Assembly (NCBI GenBank): GCA_023428135.1
Contig: JAEYZG010000004.1
Span: 33,641 to 97,640, forward strand
Length of the DNA stretch: 64,000 nt
Reading direction: 5' to 3'
Origin: Bacteroidota bacterium
GTDB taxonomy: Bacteria > Bacteroidota > Bacteroidia > Cytophagales > Cytophagaceae
Shown here: positions 46,559-55,233 of the stretch, in pieces
How positions within the stretch are numbered: position 1 is the stretch's first letter
Layout: each line of letters opens with the position of its first letter
Position numbers and translations under genes: made by a program
The notes under the pieces: generated by a model
Told to the model about the DNA's origin: nothing
What the model saw: the letters and a program-made list of their open reading frames with translations, nothing else
Database searches by the model: none

Positions 46559-48658
46559 TTAATTGATAACTTTTTCAAAATCTTTAATAATAAAAGCAAC
46601 CAGTTTCTGAAGCTTTAAACTATCCTTTTCAATCTTCCAGTTCGTATAGACACACTCTCCGGTTTCCGCATTATATAAAGAAAACACATACAACAATCTT
46701 GAATTGAAGATTTCCACAATTCTAAGAGAACAAATAAATTTTTTCTCGGAAAGGCTCCGATTGTTATTGTAAATATCCCCCATGGAAGGTATTGTCTTAA
46801 TTCCATTTATATGGCCTTCTCTTTCCTGCAACCAACCTGCCAATACACAATAGTCGTTGTAGGAAGGAGTATCCTTGGTCGTCAGATACATTGTTGTTTT
46901 AAACGTGATGTTTTTATTAAACTGTTTGACTTGCTTTTGCAACTCCTCCACAAGCATTTTCTTTTCGTTTTGACTTATATCGTAAGATTTAGCCACTTCC
47001 TTTTCAAACTTGAAGTATTCCGGCTCAAAGACAACTATGTCATTGGCTTTTATACCTTCTCCAAACTTTTCCTTATACTTCTTTTCTTCTGCATCTAATT
47101 TTGCCTTTTCCTTAAATGATAGTTCTTGTCTAGCGTCTTCTTTGATTTTCTTTTCTTTAGCCAGGCTAAATTTTGCCAGAATTTTAGGATCATCTTTCAA
47201 ATGGTATAAGCCTAGCAAATAAAAATTTTTATAATCCTGGCGAAGCTTTATCTTATCAGATATAGTATCACTAATAGGTACACCAAAACGTTCTCTGAAC
47301 TGCTTCTCCGACTCTTGTTTTGAATAGAATTTCTCTGCAGAAATATTATGTTTCATCACAAGATCCTCAACAAGTCTTGTCTCCATCAAATCCAAAGAAC
47401 GGTTAGTAGGAAACCTTTCTTTGAGTTTTGAAACTTCTCTTAATGCCAATGTATTTAACTGTACACCTGAAAGTTGTTTTAAAAGATAATATAACTGCTG
47501 TGACTCTCCTTCTCTATGTGAATAGGATGCGGCGGTATAATGCAACGCCTGCTGATTCTTATATATAGCAGAATAATAAAGACCTTTGGCGATAGCCAAA
47601 TGCAGAAACTCCTTATCAGGATCTTTTTGCAACAAATAATAAGAAGTAAATATAGCATCACCGAAACTCCTGTTGATCAACAGACGCTGAACAACTTCAT
47701 ACATTGCCAGCTTCTTCACAGTTTCAAACTCGGTCTTCTCAATCACGAATTTATTTCCGTGTGTTTTGGTTTTAAGTATCAAACCTGAAACCCTCTTTTT
47801 TCTTTTATCAATATCCGGATGGGTCAGGAGTTGGTCATTCCTATTTTCTCTAGCTTCCAGCTTTTTGGTTTCATCCATATAGAAGCATGTAGGAACGCAA
47901 AAAAACTCTTTATTAAAATAGCTTTTATTAAATGGTATATCACCTATCGGTTTATGTGCTACTGCTAAATTGGAAAGGAGCGTTAATGCCTCTTCACTTT
48001 TATAAGAAGATTCATTATATAGCAAAAAGCCTATTGAATCTGCCTCCAGTTCATGTTCACGGCTTCTTCTAAGCTTGTATCTTAAAATATCATCGAGGGT
48101 AAGCTTCTTTCTGGCATTTGTTAGGCCATCCAGTTCTTTTGCTGTTTTAAGTTGTTCCAGTGTATGATGAGAGGTATAATGCGCTATTTCATGAGAAAGC
48201 ACAAAAGCTAATTCTGCTTCAGATTCCACTCTGGCAATAAGTCCTAAAGTAACATAAATATTACCATCTAAGGTACTTAATGCATTGACCTCACTTGATT
48301 TTAAAGTGTATATATTAATCTTGTCTTTTAGATCAGCTCTATTCTTTAAAATTTCTGTTTTAATCTTATTTAAATAGTTAGTTATCGGATCTCCGAAAAG
48401 AATTAATCCGCTCTTAAAATAAAAATCATGGTTAAAGGCACTTCCCAGAATTAATTTTTCTTTTAATTCGTCCAGCTTTTCATCATTATTAAAATAGTCC
48501 TGAAGCAGATCATCCTGGAGTTTAATATAATCTTTTACCCCATTAATAAATAACAGAGGTATTTCTCCCTGACATTCCAGTACTTTGTAATTATTATGTG
48601 TAGAGGCTGGGGCAACTATCAAAAGGGCCGGCAGCAATAATGTAAATAAAAATTTCAC
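46559..48658 (-). CDS. M48 family metalloprotease with long C-terminal region
   Basis: 699 residues from a GTG giving MKFLFTLLLPALLIVAPAS, a signal peptide; a TTG eight codons upstream is an alternative, and no ATG is available. Zinc motif HEIAH in FVLSHEIAHYTSHH (about 157-168) with the third ligand in ELEADSIGFLLY (about 200), as in the M48/BepA/LoiP group. Residues about 310-450 are helical and TPR-like (LAIAKGLYYSAIYKNQQALHYTAASYSHREGESQQLYYLL). Lys/Glu-rich helices (about 500-540) and a C-terminal alpha/beta domain (about 600-690) follow. BepA-like enzymes control outer membrane protein quality. It heads an operon with two paralogous secreted proteins, possibly substrates or adaptors (inference). 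Confidence 0.85.
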   Translation of the reverse strand: MKFLFTLLLPALLIVAPASTHNNYKVLECQGEIPLLFINGVKDYIKLQDDLLQDYFNNDEKLDELKEKLILGSAFNHDFYFKSGLILFGDPITNYLNKIKTEILKNRADLKDKINIYTLKSSEVNALSTLDGNIYVTLGLIARVESEAELAFVLSHEIAHYTSHHTLEQLKTAKELDGLTNARKKLTLDDILRYKLRRSREHELEADSIGFLLYNESSYKSEEALTLLSNLAVAHKPIGDIPFNKSYFNKEFFCVPTCFYMDETKKLEARENRNDQLLTHPDIDKRKKRVSGLILKTKTHGNKFVIEKTEFETVKKLAMYEVVQRLLINRSFGDAIFTSYYLLQKDPDKEFLHLAIAKGLYYSAIYKNQQALHYTAASYSHREGESQQLYYLLKQLSGVQLNTLALREVSKLKERFPTNRSLDLMETRLVEDLVMKHNISAEKFYSKQESEKQFRERFGVPISDTISDKIKLRQDYKNFYLLGLYHLKDDPKILAKFSLAKEKKIKEDARQELSFKEKAKLDAEEKKYKEKFGEGIKANDIVVFEPEYFKFEKEVAKSYDISQNEKKMLVEELQKQVKQFNKNITFKTTMYLTTKDTPSYNDYCVLAGWLQEREGHINGIKTIPSMGDIYNNNRSLSEKKFICSLRIVEIFNSRLLYVFSLYNAETGECVYTNWKIEKDSLKLQKLVAFIIKDFEKVIN

Positions 48659-48681
48659 AACTAATAAATATTGGTACGACA

Positions 48682-48707
48682 AAAAAAACTTCCTTAAATT
48701 TAAGGAA
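48682..48707 (-). repeat. Perfect 18-bp palindrome followed by T8 in the M48 operon leader
   Basis: TTCCTTAAATTTAAGGAA (48690-48707) is its own reverse complement. On the minus strand it is followed by G and eight T, the form of an intrinsic terminator, yet it lies only 24-50 bp ahead of the GTG start of the M48 gene with no gene ending just upstream. It could be a leader attenuator, an operator, or the end of an unseen small transcript. Confidence 0.5.
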
Positions 48708-48970
48708 TATTACCTAAAGTGGTTGATACCAATAAATAATTGCATGTAATAATCATTCTAATTTGGCATTCAATTCCAATGATTATTTTTCCTCCTGATT
48801 TTTTTTATCTGAGGGGTGAAATAAAAGCATTTGCATCGATCCCTGTCCCAGATAAATACAACTGAAAACTAAGACATTAGAAAAGAATAAAACTTGTAGA
48901 TCAATTTTTCCTAAAAAAATAACTAAAATGAGTAATAACTTTAATAAAGTAAGACATTTCTCAAAAAGTA

Positions 48971-49009
48971 AAAAAGCTGAACTTTGAAAAATTTCATAGC
49001 CCAGCTTTT
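48971..49009 (-). terminator. Intrinsic terminator of the cystathionine beta-synthase gene
   Basis: AAAAGCTG / CAGCTTTT stem with a 22-base loop that can fold further (TGAAA/TTTCA), followed on the minus strand by TTTTACTTTTT. It starts 22 bp after the stop at 49031. Confidence 0.6.
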
Positions 49010-49030
49010 AAACCAAAAAGCTAAAAGTCT

Positions 49031-50398
49031 TTATCTTGCCATTGCAGACAGCAAATCTGCCTGAGTGATAATTCTCACTTCATTTTTTTCATCACGAACA
49101 AGCAATGCGGTGTTTTCCTTGGTGATCAATGACGAAAGTACATCTATCGTATTATCCAACCCTACAAAAGTAAACGGAGCTTCCATTACTTCTCCCACTG
49201 TAAGATCTTTCAGGCCTGGATTTTCAATCAACTTCTTCAACACCTTGGAATCTGTAAGACTCCCTACAAACGCATCACCATCTGTTACAGGGATCTGAGA
49301 AATGCCTTTTCCGTTAAGGATCTTCACTGCCTCTGCTACTTTATCGTTTTTAGCAATCGTAATCAACTTGCCATTTTTCTGATCAGCAATGATGTCTTTT
49401 GCAGTCGCAAAACTGCGGCTTTCAAGATATCCATGATCTTTCATCCACACATCATTATAGATTTTCGCAAGATATCTTGTTCCATGATCTGGCAAGATGA
49501 CCACCATCACATCATTATCAGTAAAATGCTCTCTTGCATACTCCAACGCACCATACACTGCAGATCCGCTGGACCATCCGACAAATAACCCTTCTTCTCT
49601 TGCCAGTTTCCTGGTCATAACAGCTGCATCCTTATCCGTAACTTTTATAAACTGATCAATCAGGCTAAAGTCCACATTCTTTGGAAGGATGTCTTCCCCT
49701 ATACCTTCTGTTCCATAAGGGAAAATTTCGTTTTCATCAAATACCCCGGTTTCTTTGTATTTTTTAAAAACAGAACCGTATGTATCAATTCCAATTGATT
49801 TGATTGATGCATTCTTTTCCTTGAGGAATTTAGAAACTCCGCACATCGTCCCACCTGTTCCGACACCGGCAGCAAAGTGTGTTACCTTTCCTTCTGTCTG
49901 ACTCCAGATTTCAGGACCAGTTGTTTCATAGTGTGCAGCAGTATTAGAAAGGTTATCGTACTGATTCGGATAAAATGAATTGGGGATTTCTTTATTCAAC
50001 TTTGCAGCAACGCAATAATAAGATCTCGGATCAGAAGGTGCTACGTTTGTAGGACAAATTATAACTTCCGCTCCTAGTGCGCGCAATACATCCACTTTCT
50101 CTTTGGACTGTTTATCAGTTGTGGTAAAGATACACTTGTAGCCTTTTGCAATAGCTGCCAGTGCCAGTCCCATTCCTGTATTTCCGGAAGTACCTTCTAT
50201 AATGGTTCCTCCTGGTTTCAGAATTCCAGCTTTTTCTGCATCTTCAACCATCTTTAAGGCCATTCTGTCTTTTACAGAATTTCCCGGGTTAAAATATTCT
50301 ACTTTAACCAGTATTGTCCCTTTTATTCCTTTGGTTACTTTGTTAAGTTTTACCAATGGAGTGTTTCCTATCGCCTGAATAATTGAAGAGTAGTACAT
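49031..50398 (-). CDS. Cystathionine beta-synthase (PLP enzyme with C-terminal CBS pair)
   Basis: 455 residues. PLP-fold type II domain: IQAIGNTPLVKLNKV, the Schiff-base Lys43 in FNPGNSVKDRMA, the substrate loop GTSGNTGMGLA, the PLP phosphate loop GVGTGGTMCGV, and the C-terminal VVILPDHGTRYL. A CBS-domain pair follows (about 335-455; ISQIPVTDGDAFVGSLTDSKVL, TALLVRDEKNEVRIITQADLL). No N-terminal haem-binding region. This layout is that of cystathionine beta-synthase rather than plain cysteine synthase, although specificity for homocysteine versus sulfide cannot be proved here. The promoter 24-54 bp upstream is one of the best in the window. Downstream terminator at 48971-49009. Confidence 0.88.
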   Translation of the reverse strand: MYYSSIIQAIGNTPLVKLNKVTKGIKGTILVKVEYFNPGNSVKDRMALKMVEDAEKAGILKPGGTIIEGTSGNTGMGLALAAIAKGYKCIFTTTDKQSKEKVDVLRALGAEVIICPTNVAPSDPRSYYCVAAKLNKEIPNSFYPNQYDNLSNTAAHYETTGPEIWSQTEGKVTHFAAGVGTGGTMCGVSKFLKEKNASIKSIGIDTYGSVFKKYKETGVFDENEIFPYGTEGIGEDILPKNVDFSLIDQFIKVTDKDAAVMTRKLAREEGLFVGWSSGSAVYGALEYAREHFTDNDVMVVILPDHGTRYLAKIYNDVWMKDHGYLESRSFATAKDIIADQKNGKLITIAKNDKVAEAVKILNGKGISQIPVTDGDAFVGSLTDSKVLKKLIENPGLKDLTVGEVMEAPFTFVGLDNTIDVLSSLITKENTALLVRDEKNEVRIITQADLLSAMAR

Positions 50399-50409
50399 AA
50401 AAACTTATA

Positions 50410-50460
50410 GTTTGCCTTTGTCAAAATTAGAAATAAGATCTTTGAATCAAAATTCCTGAC
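50410..50460 (-). repeat. Promoter-bearing direct repeat, copy A
   Basis: 51-bp segment matching 51789-51838 at 47 of 51 aligned columns (three substitutions, one 1-base gap). It includes the -33/-7 boxes and the likely start of transcription of the cystathionine beta-synthase gene. Confidence 0.8.
50422..50452 (-). promoter_or_regulatory. Bacteroidota promoter of the cystathionine beta-synthase gene
   Basis: On the minus strand, -33 TTTTG (50448-50452), an 18-bp spacer, and -7 TAATTTTG (50422-50429), both full consensus matches. Predicted start about 50415, leaving a leader of about 17 nt before the ATG at 50398. Confidence 0.65.
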
Positions 50461-50647
50461 ACGTAATTCAACAAAGTTTAGGGAAGATAAGTTTTACTTA
50501 GATAAAACACAGTGAAATTTAGCCTACTCTAAGCCACTCAAATTCCATATAATTCCCTTCCTTGATAATTTATTATTATGGCCGATAATAAGGCATTATT
50601 GATGCAAAAATGATATTATGAGAACAAAACCTTACTACTCAATTAAA

Positions 50648-51583
50648 TTATTCAATCACTATATTTCGTTCTGCTTTAAATTCTTTATAGTTTGTCAATA
50701 AATGAGTCGCCAAAACTGAATTCTCCTTTAACAAACAAGGGATGTTGTCTATTACCGGATATGCTAAAAAACTATCTTTAGAATACAGCAATGCATCATT
50801 ATATTTTTTTAAAGGCGTTTTTGTTATCGGACAAACTAAACCAGGTTCATGACTATTATCTGCTTTTTTCTCAATTATAATAAGACCTGTAGGATTTAGA
50901 GGATTTGCACAAAAATCAAATAGTCTATGCTCAATAATCTTATAATCTAACTTTTGGGCAGTTTCATAAAGCTTCGTCACATACCCATGTTGTTTCATTC
51001 TTGCCTTTGCAGCATCATTTCCCAGTTCAAAAGACGGCTCAAGCAAAACCAGATATTTATTTGTTATTCTATATAATTCAGTTAAAGCTTCTACTTCTTT
51101 ACCTCCATTAGGTTCTATTGAATGAGATGTATAAACAATATCAATTGAGTTATCCATCAAAGGAATTTCGAATAAATTTGCTGTGAATAAATTTATATTA
51201 TTCAAATTCAAGTCATTTAAAAACTCCTTTGCAAACTTTAATCTTGACCAGGATATATCAAACCCTAAAATATTCTCTGGTCTGTTTTTAAGCTTTTTGA
51301 TAACCATACCTAAGGTAGTAGCCTCTCCAACCCCTATCTCAACTATGGAATTAAAATTGCCTAAAGAATCAATTACTTTGGCTAAGGCTCTACTATAATT
51401 ATTTACATATTCAGAGTTTTTGGCAAAGTGTTGAATATAAGATCCAGCTTGAAAATCATAGCTAATCAAAATATCTTCGATTGAATTTGATTCGCTTTTG
51501 CTAATATTCTTTAAATACTGAATGATATTTTCGCCTTTTGCATATATCTCTTTAATTCGCTGTAAATGCTTGAACTTTTCCAT
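50648..51583 (-). CDS. SAM-dependent methyltransferase with Trm112-like C-terminal domain
   Basis: 311 residues. Residues about 70-200 form a class I methyltransferase: motif I SIVEIGVGEATTLG (about 80-93), an acidic motif II (NILGFDISWSRLKFAKEFL), motif IV-like NSIDIVYTSHSIEPNGG, and LVLLEPSFELGN. Residues about 245-295 resemble a Trm112-like domain (GLVCPITKTPLKKYNDALLY ... AYPVIDNIPCLL) with only one Cys of each usual pair, so it probably does not hold zinc. Substrate unknown; similar proteins occur in surface-glycan loci. It stands between two copies of a promoter segment and looks more AT-rich than its neighbours, which hints at acquisition or rearrangement. Confidence 0.78.
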   Translation of the reverse strand: MEKFKHLQRIKEIYAKGENIIQYLKNISKSESNSIEDILISYDFQAGSYIQHFAKNSEYVNNYSRALAKVIDSLGNFNSIVEIGVGEATTLGMVIKKLKNRPENILGFDISWSRLKFAKEFLNDLNLNNINLFTANLFEIPLMDNSIDIVYTSHSIEPNGGKEVEALTELYRITNKYLVLLEPSFELGNDAAKARMKQHGYVTKLYETAQKLDYKIIEHRLFDFCANPLNPTGLIIIEKKADNSHEPGLVCPITKTPLKKYNDALLYSKDSFLAYPVIDNIPCLLKENSVLATHLLTNYKEFKAERNIVIE

Positions 51584-51788
51584 TATTTGTATTTAACTTT
51601 TATTTAAGATAATATCGCCTTACTCTTTCTTTACTATTCCAGCAAGCGTACAACTATTGAATATGATTGAGTTTTCTTTATAAATGTATGCTCTGGCAAC
51701 TAAGTTTTGTTTAACCCCTTATTCAATGTATTAAACTTTTTTATTGCACAACTTCGTTTAATAATGAAAAGAAGTACACAAACCTTGA

Positions 51789-51838
51789 GTTTGCCTTTGT
51801 CAAAATTAGGAATAAGATCTTTCAAACAAAATTCTGAC
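51789..51838 (-). repeat. Promoter-bearing direct repeat, copy B
   Basis: 50-bp near-copy of 50410-50460, in the same orientation and 1,379 bp away. It keeps both promoter boxes and the putative start-site sequence, but no gene starts close behind it. Confidence 0.8.
51801..51831 (-). promoter_or_regulatory. Duplicated Bacteroidota promoter without an adjacent gene start
   Basis: -33 TTTTG (51827-51831), 18-bp spacer, -7 TAATTTTG (51801-51808), identical in boxes and spacing to the CBS promoter. It points toward the methyltransferase gene, whose ATG is about 210 bp from the predicted start site. Confidence 0.5.
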
Positions 51839-51925
51839 CCGCATTCCTCTAAAGATTAAGAAAGTTAATCTAAGGGGTTTCAGACAAAAGAATCAATATG
51901 AGGCCTTCCAGATTAAAAATTAATA

Positions 51926-53666
51926 CTATTTGATTTCCAATCTCCTAAATATTAAATCATTATTCGTTAAAAACTTCAGAATATAAATACCTGGTTGTAG
52001 GAATGAAATGTCAAAATCATCAATAAATTGTTCGTCTCTTACATTCTCTTTGTTAAAACTCAACACTTCTTTTCCTTCTAAATTGATCAAACTGATATGC
52101 CATGTACCTATATTATTTGTCTTAACTGTAAGCATGTCTGAACATGGATTAGGGTAGAAATCAAATAAAGTATGATCTATACTCGGATTTATCGCTTTAA
52201 TATTGGTATAACTGAATTTGGAATCTAAATCAACCATCTTTATCCTATAATACTTTTTTCTATTGTCATTATTATAGTCAGTAAAAGTATAATCATTAAC
52301 AAGACCACTTCCACTACCAACAATCTCATTACTTATAGGCTCAAAAAGCATCTTATCATCAATTGCCTTTTCCACTATGTAATGTGAGTGATCAATTTCC
52401 AGTGCTGTTTTCCACTTTAAAACTACGTTTCCTTCATTAGTTTGATGAGCATCAAATGATAAAAAAACTGCAGGCAGGATACAACTAGTATCCAATATTA
52501 TTTCTTTCCTCCTTATATTTTTCTCAGTGACTACATTATTGGCAACAAGATCCACACTACTCGGCAAATCACTCCAGGAAGTTACAGAATTGTCATCTCT
52601 TTGCATGAGCCTGAGGTGTTGCTCACAGACCATATTTTCAAACTGAGTTCCACTATAATCATATTTAATGGTATATTCAGGACTGATTCCTTTAACTACA
52701 AATGTTCCAAAATACGTATCTAAGGGATTATTCAAACCATTAAATTCATTAGGATATGCATCCACCCTATATAAATGAACCCCTTCAGGATTACCTGTTA
52801 TATTATCCAAAATTACTGCTCCCTTACTAGTCAAAGATGAATTTGAACCTAATATCAAGTTCAGTCCGGTCCACCTAATTCCAGGATAATGATGTATACT
52901 TTCATTACCAATGGGTGCTCCTGAGTAAATTCTCTTTATTGTCTGTGCACTTGTAAAGTTTAGCATTGTCCATTCAAATTATGACCGGATGCATCAAGTA
53001 CCGTTGTTCCGGAAAACTCATCAAATCTGTAGTATGCAATGAGATTTGCTTGGGGAGTATTTAAAGTTTTACACATATTGTCCCTGATGTCTGCCTCTGA
53101 CCGTACCGAATACCATAACCTGACTTCATCAATTTTCCCATTAAAATGTCCTCTGGTATCCGTGGTGCTTCCTTGTTGAAAATAGGCGCCGATTAATGGA
53201 TTAATTGAAGTATGGTTAACTACCACAGAGCCAATATTTTTTGTTAATGACAGTATTCCATTAATATATAATTTAACCTGACCTAAACTTTGAGAGTATG
53301 TTCCGGCAACATGCGTCCATTGTCTTAAGGGAATTGTTTGAGTTGTAATACTAAGATAATCTGTTAAAGAATTGTCAAAAACACCCATCTTCAAATTTCC
53401 TGCGGGCGTTATAAATAAGTCATATTCCCTTGTATAGGTTGTCTGGTGTTTGCTAAAAATACATCCTCCTACAGAATTATATGCTTCGGGGAAGACCCAA
53501 GCCTCTCTAGATATTTCACCGGATGGTCAAAAACAGGATCATCAGAAATAAGAACTCTCGTTGATGCTCCGTTAAAAGTTAAGCAATTACCAGATCCTGG
53601 ACCTTGGCCAAGTACAGTAAGACTTAAAAAGTTTAAAAAAGATAATACCCCAATAAATCTTTTCAT
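51926..53666 (-). pseudogene. Frameshifted LamG-domain protein with T9SS type A sorting domain
   Basis: Three consecutive frames form one protein. Frame 1 (start ATG 53666) gives a signal peptide (MKRFIGVLSFLNFLSLTVLGQ) and the start of a LamG/concanavalin-like domain (NCLTFNGASTRVLI). It loses frame near 53514-53516 in an AAA run. Frame 2 continues REAWVFPEAYNSVGG, IFSKHQTTYTREYDLF, TPAGNLKMGVFDNSL, WTHVAGTY and IDEVRLW to YYRFDEFSGTTVLDASG. It loses frame near 52966-52967 in an AA run. Frame 3 ends in a T9SS type A domain (DFYPNPCSDMLTV ... LQPGIYILKFL ... RRLEIK). Restoring one A at each point gives a single 580-codon frame. A LamG sugar- or ligand-binding surface protein. It starts 38 bp after pyrB. 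Either a real decaying gene or two homopolymer sequencing errors. Confidence 0.85.
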
Positions 53667-53704
53667 AAAAAAAAATTAGTTAGTAATCTACCAGACAATT
53701 CGGA

Positions 53705-54631
53705 TTACTCCGTTGCTCCGGCCAGCAAATAAAGCACAGCCATTCTTACAGCAACACCGTTTTCCACCTGATTCAGTATCACAGAATGATGAGAATCTGC
53801 AACATCACTAGACAACTCCACTCCCCTGTTAATAGGTCCCGGGTGCATGATCATTATTTCTTTGTTAAGAGAATCTAACAAAGATTTATTAATTCCATAA
53901 TATAAAGAATACTCCCTTAATGAAGGGAAATATTTGATGGTCTGTCTCTCAAGCTGAATTCTAAGAACGTTTGCAACATCGCACCACTCCAACGCTTTCT
54001 TAAGATCCAGCTCCACTTTTACGTTAAGATCTTTGATGTATTTTGGTAGAAGTGTGATTGGACCGCATACCATTACTTCAGCTCCTAACTTCTGTAATGC
54101 AAAAATATTTGAAAGCGCTACCCTTGAATGCAGGATATCACCGAAAATACAAACCTTCTTCCCCTCAACATGACCAAATTTTTCTTTTATTGTGAATGCA
54201 TCCAGCAACGCCTGAGTAGGATGTTCATGTGTTCCATCTCCTGCATTGACAATTTTTGCTTTGATATGCTTTGAAAGATAATGAGGAGAGCCTACACTGC
54301 TGTGTCTCATCACAATCATATCCACTTTCATTGCAAGGATATTATTGACTGTGTCCAGCAAAGTTTCACCTTTCTTTACAGAACTGGAGGACGAAGAAAA
54401 ATTTATAACATCAGCAGATAATCTTTTTTCTGCAAGCTCAAAAGACAACCTTGTTCTCGTAGAATTCTCAAAAAATATATTGGCAATAGTAATATCCCTC
54501 AAAGAAGGAACTTTTTTGATAGGCCGGTTAATTACTTCTTTAAAATTTTCCGCAGTATCTAAAATTAAATTTATGTCCTCTCTGGTGAGGTCTTTGATTC
54601 CAAGAAGGTGTTTAACACTTAAATGCTGCAT
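53705..54631 (-). CDS. pyrB: Aspartate carbamoyltransferase catalytic chain
   Basis: 308 residues. It condenses carbamoyl phosphate with aspartate in pyrimidine synthesis. The carbamoyl-phosphate motif FFENSTRTRLSFE (Ser57-Thr-Arg-Thr-Arg), NAGDGTHEHPTQALLDAFTI, VCIFGDILHSRVALSNI and the aspartate-binding IMIMHPGPINRGVELSSDVAD are all intact, and length is normal. It starts 2 bp after pyrR, so the two are one operon. No pyrI gene is seen. Confidence 0.95.
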   Translation of the reverse strand: MQHLSVKHLLGIKDLTREDINLILDTAENFKEVINRPIKKVPSLRDITIANIFFENSTRTRLSFELAEKRLSADVINFSSSSSSVKKGETLLDTVNNILAMKVDMIVMRHSSVGSPHYLSKHIKAKIVNAGDGTHEHPTQALLDAFTIKEKFGHVEGKKVCIFGDILHSRVALSNIFALQKLGAEVMVCGPITLLPKYIKDLNVKVELDLKKALEWCDVANVLRIQLERQTIKYFPSLREYSLYYGINKSLLDSLNKEIMIMHPGPINRGVELSSDVADSHHSVILNQVENGVAVRMAVLYLLAGATE

Positions 54632-54633
54632 TG

Positions 54634-55176
54634 TTAGGTTTTATTAATCAACCAAATATTATCGTCTTTCAATCCCTCTTCCTTTAATTCAACCAAAACT
54701 TTTTCAGATTCAAGGCAGTCCACCTCTACACCGATGTAATTAGGCTGAATCGGAAGATCTCTGCTGTATTTTCTGTCCACAAGTACTAAAAGTTCAACCT
54801 TTCTTGGCCTTCCGAAAGCTGTCATAGCATCCATGGCTGCACGGATCGTCCTTCCTGTATAGAGAACATCATCTACAAGAATTACATTTTTATCTTCAAT
54901 AAGAAAAGGTACCTTGGTGGCATTGGCTTTTAAAGGATTGTCCTTTCTCCTGAAATCATCACGGAAAAAAGTAACATCCAGATAACCAATTTTTACTTCC
55001 TTTTGAAGAATGTCCTGAAGTTTTCTTTGTATACGTTCTGAAAAGCTAACACCTCTTGGCTGAATACCAAGAATAACAGAGTTGGAAAAATCACCGTGAA
55101 GTTCAATCAACTGATGACAAAGCCTGTCGATCGTAATTGAAAGATGTTCGGTACCGATGATGAGTCTTTTTTCCAT
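54634..55176 (-). CDS. pyrR: Bifunctional pyr operon regulator / uracil phosphoribosyltransferase
   Basis: 180 residues with the type I PRTase fold. The PRPP loop VILVDDVLYTGRTIRAAMDA (about 96-115) and RPRKVELLVLVDRKYSRDLPIQPNYIGVEVD match PyrR; the N-terminal helix RLIIGTEHLSITIDRLCHQLIE is typical. PyrR binds pyr mRNA in Firmicutes; in Bacteroidota the uracil phosphoribosyltransferase activity is surer than attenuation, since I see no leader anti-terminator hairpin upstream. First gene of pyrR-pyrB, with a TATCTTTG -7 box 13 bp ahead of the start. Confidence 0.93.
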   Translation of the reverse strand: MEKRLIIGTEHLSITIDRLCHQLIELHGDFSNSVILGIQPRGVSFSERIQRKLQDILQKEVKIGYLDVTFFRDDFRRKDNPLKANATKVPFLIEDKNVILVDDVLYTGRTIRAAMDAMTAFGRPRKVELLVLVDRKYSRDLPIQPNYIGVEVDCLESEKVLVELKEEGLKDDNIWLINKT

Positions 55177-55188
55177 TTAAAAATTTTT

Positions 55189-55196
55189 CAAAGATA
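55189..55196 (-). promoter_or_regulatory. Candidate -7 box of the pyrR-pyrB operon
   Basis: TATCTTTG on the minus strand, a full consensus match, only 13 bp ahead of the pyrR ATG, so the leader would be very short. A weak -33 (TTCG at 55216-55219) sits 19 bp further upstream. A short leader leaves no room for classical PyrR attenuation. Confidence 0.45.
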
Positions 55197-55233
55197 ATAA
55201 TGAACTGTTTTTATTCGAAAAATTATATGAATT

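Larger units (their letters stand above)
48659..49030. other. Intergenic region ahead of the M48 operon
   Basis: 372 bp upstream of the M48 peptidase gene. It holds the terminator of the CBS gene (48971-49009) and a perfect 18-bp palindrome with a T-run (48682-48707, listed separately). The T-rich minus strand gives a long hydrophobic open frame without a start codon, which I take to be chance. Confidence 0.4.
51584..51925. other. Intergenic region upstream of the methyltransferase gene
   Basis: 342 bp. It contains copy B of the promoter repeat (51789-51838), some 205 bp ahead of the methyltransferase start. The stretch between copy B and the gene holds no convincing ORF; it is either a long leader or the remains of something deleted. 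Confidence 0.45.

Noticed and set aside
48760..49010. Long hydrophobic open frame on the minus strand between the CBS and M48 genes
   Set aside because: It has no ATG, GTG or TTG near its start, runs through a terminator hairpin, and T-rich DNA gives Leu/Phe/Ile-rich frames by chance.
51764..51859. 31-codon ATG frame on the plus strand over promoter copy B
   Set aside because: Similarity to the matching stretch of copy A is explained by DNA identity, copy A lacks the ATG, and the sequence holds a promoter on the other strand.
55177..55233. PyrR-dependent attenuator upstream of pyrR
   Set aside because: The spacing to the -7 box leaves too short a leader, and no anti-terminator/terminator pair is visible.
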